The notes: generated by a model not told the origin, from the letters alone. A stretch of DNA of 46,347 bases from an uncultured delta proteobacterium (GCA_903901335.1 CAIUQR010000108.1:1-46347); one strand, 5' to 3'; counted from the stretch's first letter, positions 7,676 to 16,108 are shown. Numbers and translations: made by a program.

Positions 7676-8284
7676 CTAATTATCAAGCTTAGGTCCTGAT
7701 TTTTCTAAAACAAAGCTACCAACATTATTACCCTCATGAAAAAACCACAACCGCCACTTGCAATTGTAAGCCATAGTGTTTGTATTTAGCTCGTAAGCAC
7801 TTGATTCGTGAGGTGTAAATTTACCTGACGCCAGGTTGTACCCAAATAAAATTAATGAATTTAACCTTTTCACATCAGCCCATAGAGCGGTGCCGCAGTC
7901 ACAATATTCAGGACCTATTGCTATGTGCGTGTCTTTCTTAAAGTCTAATTTGTTTTTCTCGCTTTTCCATGTATACGAAGAAACACTCCCACCATTTCGA
8001 AACCTGAACCTAATATCAAATGAGGGTGTCTTTTTTATGTAATCTCCAAATGGCCATACAGTAATGCTAATGCCGAAAAAATGAGAACCTGGTGCATCAT
8101 TAGCAATATTCTTATTCGCCTGAACAAAAAGATTGTCAAGCAAATCTGCGTTTAGTTCTTTTGGAAGAATTATCTTTCTAAGGTCTTTGCCGCTATCAGC
8201 ATAAACCTTATTGAACGGAAAGATAACGACCGCTACAAGGAGTAATAGCAGTAAAAGTAGTGTGTTATATCTCCCTCTATGCAT
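7676..8284 (-). CDS. hypothetical secreted protein (cassette-borne)
   Basis: The start at 8284 (MHRGRYNTLLLL, 202 aa) is chosen because AAAAGGATGACC precedes it; in-frame codons further upstream run into the attC site. Residues 1-30 form a signal peptide with an eight-Leu core, probably cleaved after VYA. The mature protein is a mixed alpha/beta chain with no recognised domain. It includes an ECDCG cysteine pair and several Trp (WPFGDY, CKWRLWFF). It is AT-rich and flanked by attC-like sites on both sides, as a single-gene cassette would be. Confidence 0.6.
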   Translation of the reverse strand: MHRGRYNTLLLLLLLLVAVVIFPFNKVYADSGKDLRKIILPKELNADLLDNLFVQANKNIANDAPGSHFFGISITVWPFGDYIKKTPSFDIRFRFRNGGSVSSYTWKSEKNKLDFKKDTHIAIGPEYCDCGTALWADVKRLNSLILFGYNLASGKFTPHESSAYELNTNTMAYNCKWRLWFFHEGNNVGSFVLEKSGPKLDN

Positions 8285-8318
8285 GGTCATCCTTTTCAAC
8301 ACGCTACTCAAATCTTTT

Positions 8319-8377
8319 GCCCAACGTGGAGTTGAGCGGCGAGCTTCAGCGAGTCCGTCTCAAACGTTTTGTTGTGC
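8319..8377 (-). other. attC-like site C (59 bp)
   Basis: Read on the minus strand it runs from GCACAAC (8371-8377) to GTTGGGC (8319-8325), the latter a perfect GTTRRRY integron core site. AACGTTTGAG near the left end pairs imperfectly with CTCAACTCCACGTT on the right, giving the imperfect stem with bulges typical of attC. The stop codon of the Mrr-like gene (8360-8362) lies inside the site, as is common for cassettes. The 59-base length is classical. Confidence 0.65.
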
Positions 8378-9136
8378 AAAAATATTTTTCTTAAATATAT
8401 TGTTGAACTCATCTGTAGCTTCATCTATTAAAGCCAGGAGTTCATTTAATAGATCTCTGAAATATACGGATTTCAGATTTAAACTGTTTTGGGAATTTGA
8501 GATTTTACTTTTGAATTCCTCAATGTCGTCAGGTACTTTCTTTCTGTCTTTTTGAAATAATGGTGGTGCGCTTATCATACACATCATTACCCCGAACAAT
8601 GCGTAACGCTCACACAGTTTTTCGTATTCCAAAAATTCAATATCAGATAATTTATCTAAGTACTTAGTTCTTCTGGAATTGAAGGGCTCCGTATATTGCA
8701 CTAAAGCATCAGCTCTAGCATCTATACTTGGTGCAAAATAATTGTCAAACCAGGGTGTAAAGTATTTCCTTTGAAATTCTAAGAAAGTAAGTCCCTGAAT
8801 ATTTGTGTATCTTGTATATTCAATTGCACCAGCCTGTAAACCTCCTTTTGAGATTATGTACCCAATATTTCCACCTGACTCGTGCATTACTGTGGTGAAA
8901 GCATGCACTACAGTTTGTGGAATTGCAGAAGCCCAATTTTTACATTCAATTATATATTTTATCTTATCAATGCTTTTTGTATCTATTGCAAAAACATCTA
9001 TCTCGACTGTACCTCTAGGAGTAGAGATAGCCTTTCCAACTTCAGACTCTAGTCCTATTTCGTTCAGAATATTGTTAACTTGTTCCTGAAGAGCCTGCCA
9101 AGTTGTTGGAAATGGATTTTCAATCATTTTTTTCAT
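8360..9136 (-). CDS. Mrr-like restriction endonuclease-fold protein
   Basis: This protein is about 258 aa from the ATG at 9136, just one base beyond the core site GTTGTGC of attC-like site B. It therefore has almost no leader and no Shine-Dalgarno; the ATG at 9127 is an alternative start. Residues 10-110 carry a PD-(D/E)XK core: GTVEIDVFA (Asp47), IIECKNW (Glu64-x-Lys66), and GYIISKGGLQAGAIEYT, matching the Mrr_cat pattern. The C-terminal 130 residues are helical and unrecognised. It is probably a cytosolic DNA endonuclease or a nuclease-derived regulator, and is flanked by attC-like sites. Confidence 0.72.
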   Translation of the reverse strand: MKKMIENPFPTTWQALQEQVNNILNEIGLESEVGKAISTPRGTVEIDVFAIDTKSIDKIKYIIECKNWASAIPQTVVHAFTTVMHESGGNIGYIISKGGLQAGAIEYTRYTNIQGLTFLEFQRKYFTPWFDNYFAPSIDARADALVQYTEPFNSRRTKYLDKLSDIEFLEYEKLCERYALFGVMMCMISAPPLFQKDRKKVPDDIEEFKSKISNSQNSLNLKSVYFRDLLNELLALIDEATDEFNNIFKKNIFAQQNV

Positions 9137-9228
9137 GCACAACGCCGTGCATCACCAGTGGCGCGAATGAACTTGCCGCTTCGTGCGCCGCCAACGTTCC
9201 CGCCATCTGGTGAATGCAATTGTTCGCA
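9137..9228 (-). other. attC-like site B (92 bp)
   Basis: On the minus strand it starts TGCGAAC (9222-9228), directly after the TAA of the HsdR-N-like gene, and ends GTTGTGC (9137-9143), directly before the ATG of the Mrr-like gene. The arms TGCATtCACCAG and CTGGTGATGCA are exact complements except for one unpaired T, the extrahelical base that attC sites use for strand choice. The central part contains GGGAACGTTGGCGGCGC, similar to the centre of site A. Confidence 0.7.
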
Positions 9229-10182
9229 TTAGTCCTCATCTATTATGGTAAATGCCTTCCTCAGTTGAAATACGTGAGGTGGAATATCATTCGGGTCATT
9301 CGGGACAACAGATGGGTTGAATCTAGAGTCATGGATCTCTTTGATAATTAAAGGAATAAATTTTTCACTTTGGCCTTGCGTTTCATCCCCAAGTCTGGCG
9401 GTAAGATCCAATTCTATCACCAAACCTGCCGCAGCTTGAAATGGAGACCGACTCATAGCTTCCAAAAACATTTCAGAAAGTTGATCTGGCAGCCCTGCAA
9501 CAATGGATTTGAGCATAGAAGAAGGAAAGTCAAAACTGACACAATGTGGAACGTCTCCAAAATCTACATTCGCGCTGGCTGTGATTAAATTGTCATTTAC
9601 TTTTCCAAACAAATTCAGCCTTACAGGTAACATTACAAGATCAGTATTTTGATCGATTCCAAGCCTGGATAATTTGTATCCAAAATCAGGGGCAAACTTT
9701 CTAAGTGCTGGATTGAGGAGGTGTTTTGGGGACAAATACTTTTCAATTTCCCCCCATCTATTTTCAAACTCTTCAAAACTTAACTGTAATAAAGGTTCTT
9801 CTATGTTTGCGTCAAATATCACAAGATCTCTGCCATTGCATAAGCCGAACTCATTACATTTAATTTCTGGATGGATCGCATAACTGTAGGCTTGTTGAAC
9901 GTGATGACTATCTAGAATATTTTCAGAGGGGCTTTTGGCATCTAGAATAAATATTGGTTTATCACCATATAGCAATGTGTAGTCAGGGATAGTCGTTACA
10001 GGATGATTGCGAGTTCCAACCCGAATGAAAGGATGTCGAAGCGTTTTACTGCGTATTACTTTTATTTCTCCACTTGGCAAGTATCCTAGTCGTGAAAGCA
10101 TCGGAGAAATAATAGTTTCACGAACCGAATCTTCCTTGAAATAAGGGTCATCAAATATTTCTGAATTGAGTCCGTTGAACAT
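9229..10182 (-). CDS. HsdR N-terminal-domain-like (PD-(D/E)XK) protein
   Basis: The start at 10182 (MFNGLNSEIF, 317 aa) follows AAGGAAAAATA; upstream in-frame codons fall in attC site A. Residues 15-110 resemble the nuclease domain of type I restriction subunit R: PDYTLLYGDKP (Asp67) and IFILDAKSPSE (Asp81-x-Lys83), followed by QQAYSYAIHPEIKCN. The helicase and translocase domains of HsdR are absent. The C-terminal 190 residues are unrecognised. It is likely a stand-alone DNA-cleaving or DNA-binding protein. The attC-like sites on both sides mark it as a one-gene cassette. Confidence 0.7.
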   Translation of the reverse strand: MFNGLNSEIFDDPYFKEDSVRETIISPMLSRLGYLPSGEIKVIRSKTLRHPFIRVGTRNHPVTTIPDYTLLYGDKPIFILDAKSPSENILDSHHVQQAYSYAIHPEIKCNEFGLCNGRDLVIFDANIEEPLLQLSFEEFENRWGEIEKYLSPKHLLNPALRKFAPDFGYKLSRLGIDQNTDLVMLPVRLNLFGKVNDNLITASANVDFGDVPHCVSFDFPSSMLKSIVAGLPDQLSEMFLEAMSRSPFQAAAGLVIELDLTARLGDETQGQSEKFIPLIIKEIHDSRFNPSVVPNDPNDIPPHVFQLRKAFTIIDED

Positions 10183-10193
10183 TATTTTTCCTT

Positions 10194-10279
10194 GCGCCAC
10201 GGTCACTTGCGCCGCCACCAAACATTCCCGCGTCAGCGCCGCAGACGTTCTCGGCGTCAAGTGAACCGCCTGGTTCGGC
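10194..10279 (-). other. attC-like site A (86 bp)
   Basis: On the minus strand it begins GCCGAAC (10273-10279) and ends GTGGCGC (10194-10200). The arms CGGTtCACTTG and CAAGTGACCG are exact complements with one unpaired T, the same pattern as site B. The centre carries AGAACGTCTGCGGCGC and a second GGCGGCGC. The right-hand core box differs from GTTRRRY at the third base, so the site may be recombination-impaired. Confidence 0.6.
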
Positions 10280-10305
10280 TCATTTCGATTTATTGACCTG
10301 ATTAC

Positions 10306-11220
10306 CTATTGTTGACCTTTTTCTAATAATGTTGCTGGTTGGAAAACTTTAGATGTTTCTCCAAAAACCAGCTGGAAGTTTTTATTGTCGTTTTTGGAAA
10401 GATAGCCTTCTCCAGAGGGAATTGCCCCATTAGCACTGTAAGAAAACTTATTGATGGAGTTAGCAATTTTTTGAAGTTTTTTGTCCCAATCCCTGTCTTT
10501 CCTTTTATCTATAAAATAGTCCCCATGCAGTAACACATAAGTTGCCGCATCATGCAGCACCGTAAGGCGATACATATGTTCAAGAACAGGGCTCATTTTT
10601 TCTAAATTTTTATCTATTTTAAAATTTCTTATTAATGCTCTGCATTTTTTTAATTCTTCCCTAAGAGCACCCAAAGGAAGCAATTGCAGATTGGCATAGT
10701 CAAAATTTTGGTTAAGATCGATATCTCCAAGCCAGCGTTTTGCTTTACTTATAAGTTCTTGAGTTTGCACTGAGTTGTTTTGAATCGAGTTCAATAAAAG
10801 AAGAGCACGATTTAGATCACGAACCTGTTTTCTTTCTACCAAAATGGAACCAAGTGTTATTTTTGCTTTCTCAAAGCCAGGATCAATTTCCAAAGCTCTT
10901 TCCAACAATGATATGCCATGCCTCAGTGGGGTTGTTTTGTCATCATTTTTTCTACGATACCATATGGCAAAAAGGCCCCACCCATTTCCTGCGAGTGTGT
11001 ATAGATGTGGGCTCGAAAACTTTTTGGCATGTTCTTCAAAAGAAGTAAGATCTTCTATCATCCTTTCCCCCCATTTGGGCCAATCCTCTGACATAGAATT
11101 AGAGGCATACACACCGAGTCCTGACAATGCATTTTCTGCATATCTAATAATGTCAGATTCCTTTTCTGACTGTTTGCTCTCTTTATTGCCATATATGGAA
11201 GAAAATAATTTGTTGAGCAT
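10306..11220 (-). CDS. hypothetical helical/TPR-like protein (cassette-borne)
   Basis: The start at 11220 (MLNKLFSSIYG, 304 aa) is chosen because the longer in-frame extension reads through a palindromic repeat and another gene. No strong ribosome binding site is visible. The centre (ALEIDPGFEKAKITLGSIL then RALLLLNSIQ) looks like one or two tetratricopeptide helices, and the rest is helical and charged. No catalytic motif is seen. It is AT-rich, on the minus strand like its neighbours, and followed by attC-like site A. It may share a cassette with the 210-aa gene. Confidence 0.5.
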   Translation of the reverse strand: MLNKLFSSIYGNKESKQSEKESDIIRYAENALSGLGVYASNSMSEDWPKWGERMIEDLTSFEEHAKKFSSPHLYTLAGNGWGLFAIWYRRKNDDKTTPLRHGISLLERALEIDPGFEKAKITLGSILVERKQVRDLNRALLLLNSIQNNSVQTQELISKAKRWLGDIDLNQNFDYANLQLLPLGALREELKKCRALIRNFKIDKNLEKMSPVLEHMYRLTVLHDAATYVLLHGDYFIDKRKDRDWDKKLQKIANSINKFSYSANGAIPSGEGYLSKNDNKNFQLVFGETSKVFQPATLLEKGQQ

Positions 11221-11253
11221 GAGTATAACTCTCACATTTCCTTTAATGAACAA

Positions 11254-11304
11254 CCCCGCCGCAAGCGGACGGAGTATCAAAATTGTTTTACGCCCCCAGG
11301 GGCG
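11254..11304. repeat. REP-like paired palindromes
   Basis: Two GC-rich hairpins sit in an otherwise AT-rich gap between the 210-aa and 304-aa genes. These are CCCCGCCGCAAGCGGACGG (11254-11272) with a one-base bulge, and CGCCCC-CA-GGGGCG (11291-11304), a perfect 6-bp stem, joined by AGTATCAAAATTGTTTTA. They are flanked by ATGAACAA and GGGGTATTAAACCCGAG. The layout is that of bacterial interspersed palindromic repeats. It sits where an attC site would be expected. Confidence 0.5.
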
Positions 11305-11347
11305 GGGTATTAAACCCGAGCTACGCAATAAAAATAGGATGATGCCA

Positions 11348-11980
11348 TTACGGATGGGGTGCTTTGGGCGTACCGTAAAGAGAAGCGACATGGTTGACAT
11401 GAATTCGCTCGCGGTTAGCTTGGCCTGTATCTCTTTTCTGAAGCAACTCCGTTTCGCTCTCGGTATTGACAAGGTAATCCCCTGGCGAAACTTCCATTTC
11501 ATGCATGTATTTTTCCACGAACTCGTCTGTCCAGTATTTCATTTTCTGGTGTAACTGACTGACAAGTCTGAAAATATCTTTGACTTGTTGATGAGACGGT
11601 TGAAATGGCTGTGTCCAGAGTTGACATCGGCTATCGGAACTAACCGTGACACGGAGTTCGTTCGCCGGGCCATAGTCAATGTGATCCATGTCTTTGTCAA
11701 CATGTGCGTACAATTTATCACGTTGAGTAATCAATTCACTATGAAGCACCTTGAATTCATCAGGAATAAAATCATTGGGCAATTTACCGAAGCCCCAGCT
11801 CTTCGTGAAGGGTCGCCCATAGGTTGTGTAGATGGCAACCATAAGGGGATGATACAATGGGTCCTTTGCTGGTATTGGCTTATTCAAGATTTGCTCGCAG
11901 ATGTCGGCGACCGTTGAAAATGCATACGATGCATGAATCCGTAACACAAATATCTTCTTTTCATTTATCGTTGGTTGCAT
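11348..11980 (-). CDS. hypothetical protein with HEPN-like R-x5-H motif (cassette-borne)
   Basis: This 210-aa protein starts at 11980 after AGGAGATTCC, which lies immediately behind a core-like GTTCGGC (11992-11998). Residues 80-94 read HSELITQRDKLYAHV. The RDKLYAH stretch (Arg87, His93) fits the R-x4-6-H motif of HEPN ribonucleases and related helical toxins, in the right amphipathic context. The rest is unrecognised, so the HEPN assignment is tentative. It is the first gene after the integrase fossil. Confidence 0.55.
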   Translation of the reverse strand: MQPTINEKKIFVLRIHASYAFSTVADICEQILNKPIPAKDPLYHPLMVAIYTTYGRPFTKSWGFGKLPNDFIPDEFKVLHSELITQRDKLYAHVDKDMDHIDYGPANELRVTVSSDSRCQLWTQPFQPSHQQVKDIFRLVSQLHQKMKYWTDEFVEKYMHEMEVSPGDYLVNTESETELLQKRDTGQANRERIHVNHVASLYGTPKAPHP

Positions 11981-11991
11981 TGGAATCTCCT

Positions 11992-12027
11992 GCCGAACAA
12001 GATATTAGCTGGACGGAATTCGTCCAG
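11992..12027 (-). other. candidate first recombination site (core GTTCGGC plus palindrome)
   Basis: On the minus strand GTTCGGC (11992-11998) is the reverse complement of the GCCGAAC box of attC site A and lies just before the ribosome binding site of the 210-aa gene. A perfect 7-bp inverted repeat CTGGACG/CGTCCAG with a 5-base loop (12009-12027) adjoins it. This could be an attI remnant or the last half of a lost attC. No matching left box is clear. Confidence 0.35.
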
Positions 12028-12108
12028 TCAATAAGCATAATTGGAGCGTTATCAATAAAAGCAAAAAACATGCCTAATTTATAATCATTTTCATTCGATA
12101 CCAAAAGT

Positions 12109-12231
12109 TCAAAAATCAAGAGGGCTTTTTGCTTCTTTCACTGTTTTGCTCGGTACACAGTGGGTATAAATCATCATCGTTCTCACATCGGCATGGCCAT
12201 GTATTTTTTGGATCGTACAAATATCGAAATT
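12109..12231 (-). pseudogene. integron-integrase-like tyrosine recombinase, 3' fossil
   Basis: About 40 codons on the minus strand, ending in TGA at 12109-12111, read DICTIQKIHGHADVRTMMIYTH followed by a tail ending TVKEAKSPLDF (the two parts joined by six residues). This is the C-terminal part of a tyrosine recombinase: the GH of the LGH box and the catalytic Tyr of IYTH are present. The SK/RT-x-K-E-A-K-SPLDF type ending is characteristic of integron integrases as I remember them. Upstream of 12231 the frame meets a stop and homology ends, so box I, the rest of box II and the N-terminus are deleted. It points the same way as the cassettes. Confidence 0.7.
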
Positions 12232-12555
12232 TTATGCTCATCAAAAGTAAACATAGTTCCACTATACCCTGACAACCAATGATCTACGATAGTAAAGTCT
12301 CTATTCACCCGTTTAGGACAAAATTCTCGTGACATGGAGAGGGTAAACAGTATGATTAAGGGTGTTCAAAAAAGTTCCGGCCTGATTTCACGTCCCTTAT
12401 TGCCGTAGCGATACTTTGCTTCACCTTTCCATCCTTGCAGAGGGGAGGAAAAAAGGCGAGGAAAAAATTTTCGGCAAGAGGCGTTGCCCCGTTTATCATG
12501 AGTGAGAAGAGTCCGGGTGCGGGCAAAAAAATAATCGGAAAAGGCGAGGTACACT
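12232..12555. other. gap between integrase fossil and TMEM43-like gene
   Basis: I see no gene, tRNA or clear repeat in this 324-base stretch. It presumably holds the deletion junction that removed the rest of the recombinase gene and, near its right end, the promoter of the TMEM43-like gene. GAGGTACACT at the right edge is that gene's ribosome binding site. Confidence 0.4.
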
Positions 12556-13746
12556 ATGGATGAAGACAGTTTTAGCGAGATGAGCAGCACATCCTGGTTC
12601 GGGCGCATCGGCGGTGCGTTCAAAGGTATTGTGTTTGGCCTGGTGCTGATGGCGGTGGCCTTTGGCCTGCTTTTCTGGAACGAAGGCCGGGCGGTTAAAC
12701 AGTACAAGACCCTGCAGGAAGGGGGCGGAATGGTCCGATCAGTGGCCCTGGACAAGGTCGACCCCGGCAATGAAGGACGATTGGTCCATGTTGCCGGCCG
12801 GGCGGTTACCGAGGCGACCCTTGCCGACCAGGAACTGGGCGTACGGGCTCAGGCAATCGGTCTGATCCGCGATGTGGAGATGTACCAGTGGAAGGAGTCG
12901 AAGCGGAGCGAGACAAAAAAGAAGTTCGGCGGGGGTGAGGAGACCGTCACCACATACAGCTACGCCAAGGAGTGGGAGAAGAAGATTATCAATTCGGGTA
13001 ACTTTAAAAAGCCGGAAGGCCGCAGTAACCCGACCCGGATGGCCTATGAATCCAAGACAACCCTTGCCGACGATGTGCGGCTGGGGGCCTTCCGGTTACC
13101 GGATTTTCTGGTGCGGAAAATCGGCAACGAAACCTCTCTGGCGCTTGGCCCGGACCTCAAGCCGCCGCCGAACCTGCAGGGCAAAATCCACCGCCAGGCC
13201 AACGGGTTTTATCTTGGCGCCGACCCCGCCACCCCACAGATCGGCGATCTGCGCATCCAATACCGGGTAATCCTGCCCGTGGATATCAGCCTGGTGGCCC
13301 GCCAGGCGGGACCAAGCTTTGAACCCTACAAGACCTCGGCCGGGGGGACCATTGAGCTGCTGGAGACGGGGATACATGCCGCCGACACCATGTTTCAGAA
13401 AGCGCAACAGAGCAACACCCTCATGACCTGGGGCCTGAGAGGTGGAGGCTTTCTTCTCATGATGATCGGAGCGAACCTGATCCTTGCGCCCCTTGCGGTG
13501 TTTGCCGATGTGGTGCCGGCTATCGGGTCGCTCATCGGCGCGGGAGCCAAACTGATCTCGGCTCTTCTGGCCGGGATACTTTCCTTGATTACCATCGGTA
13601 TCGCCTGGTTTGTCTACCGGCCGCTGATCGGCATCGCCTTTGCGGTGGTTGCCGGCGCCCTCCTGGTACCGATTTTCAGGAAGATGAAAAAGGCGAAGCC
13701 GGTACAGCCGCCACCGGTTGCTCCGCCGCCCGTCCCTGGGAGCTGA
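12556..13746 (+). CDS. TMEM43 family membrane protein
   Basis: This 396-aa protein has one N-terminal membrane segment (about residues 24-41, ending FWNEGRAVK), a long exported domain (about 45-285), and three to four closely spaced C-terminal segments (about 295-375), then a Pro/Lys-rich tail. The order, the FWNEGRAV motif and the LL-T-G-x-x-A-x-D-x-MF region match the bacterial relatives of eukaryotic TMEM43/LUMA. Bacterial function is not established. The ATG follows GGCGAGGTACACT. It is followed by a hairpin terminator, so it is probably a single-gene unit. GC content is clearly higher than in the cassette region. Confidence 0.82.
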   Translation: MDEDSFSEMSSTSWFGRIGGAFKGIVFGLVLMAVAFGLLFWNEGRAVKQYKTLQEGGGMVRSVALDKVDPGNEGRLVHVAGRAVTEATLADQELGVRAQAIGLIRDVEMYQWKESKRSETKKKFGGGEETVTTYSYAKEWEKKIINSGNFKKPEGRSNPTRMAYESKTTLADDVRLGAFRLPDFLVRKIGNETSLALGPDLKPPPNLQGKIHRQANGFYLGADPATPQIGDLRIQYRVILPVDISLVARQAGPSFEPYKTSAGGTIELLETGIHAADTMFQKAQQSNTLMTWGLRGGGFLLMMIGANLILAPLAVFADVVPAIGSLIGAGAKLISALLAGILSLITIGIAWFVYRPLIGIAFAVVAGALLVPIFRKMKKAKPVQPPPVAPPPVPGS

Positions 13747-13795
13747 ACCGGCAGATCTACAGCTGCCTGTTCGTGTCAGACGGATTAAAATATCG

Positions 13796-13835
13796 ACGGG
13801 GCCGCAAACTTCATATTTGCAGCCCCGTATCTTTT
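13796..13835 (+). terminator. rho-independent-type terminator after TMEM43-like gene
   Basis: ACGGGGC-c-GCAAA (13796-13808) pairs with TTTGC-a-GCCCCGT (13816-13828) across a short loop, followed by ATCTTTTAA. The stem is strong and the T run is modest. Confidence 0.65.
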
Positions 13836-13988
13836 AAGGTAATGCTTATATTGACTTTCTCTTCACCCCGGTGTTTTATCGACAACCTTGCACAGTCATA
13901 ACATTGCCGGATCTCCGTTTGATAGTTACAGTCTGGATAATTGATCCGCAGTAAGACACTTGTCCTCCATTTTCAAGAGGTGACTCCC

Positions 13989-16108
13989 GTGGATATCCGT
14001 AACACCCGCACAACCATCCTGAATACCGGCGATCCGGAACAGAAGCGCTCTGAAATCCTGGAATATTTCCATAAGACCTTCGATATTGACGAACGCCTTT
14101 ACGAAACGTTGAAGGACGACGAGACCTTCACCCTGCGCGCCGACCGTCTCCGTCATCCGCTGATCTTTTATTACGGCCATACCGCCACTTTCTTCATCAA
14201 CAAGCTCACCATCGCCCGGCTGATCGATACCCGTATCAACCCCGCTTTCGAGTCGATGTTTGCCGTCGGTGTCGATGAAATGTCCTGGGACGATCTCGAT
14301 GCAACGCATTACGACTGGCCGAGCCGCCAGGCGGTGAAAGACTACCGTGACAAGGCCCGCGAGCTGGTCGATGCCCTGATCCGCCGGATGCCTTTGAGTC
14401 TGCCCATTGACTGGGCCAATCCGTTCTGGGCCATTATGATGGGGATCGAGCATGAGCGTATCCATCTGGAAACATCATCGGTGCTGATCCGTCAACTGCC
14501 GATCAGCCAGGTCGTCAAGCACCCCTTCTGGGAGATCTGCCGGGAGGCGGGCGAGCCGCCGCAAAATCGACTCATCGCCGTTCCCGGTGGCAAAGTCATG
14601 CAGGGCAAACCGGACGACCACCCCCTGTACGGCTGGGATAATGAATACGGTGTCCATCAGGCTGAAGTAGCCGGTTTCCAGGCCGGGCAGTATCTGGTCT
14701 CCAACCGCGAGTTCCTGGCCTTTGTCGAGGCGGGCGGCTACCGTGATCAACGCTTCTGGACTGAGGAGGGCTGGAACTGGCGCACCTTCAAGCAGGCGGA
14801 ACATCCTCTCTTCTGGGTAAAGGAACACCAAGCCGGAGGCGGCTGGGGGCTCAGAACGATGGTTGAGATCATCGACCTGCCCTGGAACTGGCCGGTCGAG
14901 GTCAATCAGCTGGAGGCCAAGGCCTTCTGTAACTGGAAGGCAGAGCAGACAGGCCTGCCGATTCGCCTGCCCAGCGAGGACGAGTGGACCAGGTTGCGCG
15001 ATCTAGCAGATCTCCCGGACCAGCCCTGGTGGGACAAGGCTCCGGGGAACATCAATCTGGAAGGGTGGTGCTCATCCTGCCCGGTGGATCGTTTTCGCAG
15101 CGGGGACTTCTATGACGTCATCGGTAATGTCTGGCAGTGGACCGAAACCCCGATCTATCCGTTTCATGACTTTAAAATTCACCCCTGGTATGACGATTTT
15201 TCCACCCCGACCTTCGACACCCGCCACAATCTGATCAAAGGCGGCTCGTGGATATCGACCGGCAATGAGGCAACCCGTGATGCGCGCTATGCCTTCCGGC
15301 GGCATTTTTTTCAGCATGCCGGATTCCGCTACATCGAGAGCAGCGCGCCGGTTGTCATGCATCAGGACCAGTATGAGACCGACACGCTGGCCGCCCAGTA
15401 TTGCGAGGCGCATTATGGAACGGAATTTTTCGGTGTTGCCAACTATCCGGCTGCCTGTGCCGCGATCTGTCTGGAAATAATGCAGGGGCGAAGGCTTGGA
15501 CATGCCTTGGACCTGGGCTGTTCGGTCGGCAGGGCCTCGTTTGAGCTTGCCAAAGGAGGCTTCGCGCGCGTCACCGGCCTTGATTTTTCCACCCGCTTTT
15601 TCCGCCTGGCCACCCGCATGCAGGAAGAAGGATATCTGCGCTACGCCTTCCCGGAGGAGGGAGATATCCTCTCCTTCCATGAGGTTACCCTGGACGATCT
15701 TGGCCTGGAGACCGTTCGCGGGCGGGTCGAATTCTCCCAGGCGGACGCCTGCAACCTGCCTGTTAAATTCAGCGGCTACGATCTGGTTCTGGCCTCCAAC
15801 CTGATCGATCGTCTCTACTCGCCGCGCCGGTTTCTTTTAAGCATTCATGAAAGGATGAACCCGGGCGGGATCCTGGTGATTACCTCGCCTTATACCTGGC
15901 AGGAGGAGTTCACCAAAAAGGAGGAGTGGCTGGGAGGATATAAAGAGGCCGGCGAAAACGTCAACGCCCTGGATGGTCTGACAACGATACTCTCTCCGCA
16001 CTTCCACATGCTGGGCGAGCCGCGTGATGTGCCGTTTGTGATCCGCGAGACGGGGCGCAAGTTTCAGCACTCTCTTGCCCAGATGACCGTCTGGGAGCTG
16101 AAAGCAAA

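Noticed and set aside
11221..11502. N-terminal extension of the 304-aa protein to 11502
   Set aside because: The extension would translate the palindromic repeat and overlap the end of the 210-aa gene by 155 bases.
10853..11554. 236-codon plus-strand frame in the cassette region
   Set aside because: Spans two minus-strand genes and a repeat in antisense; no ribosome site or domain.
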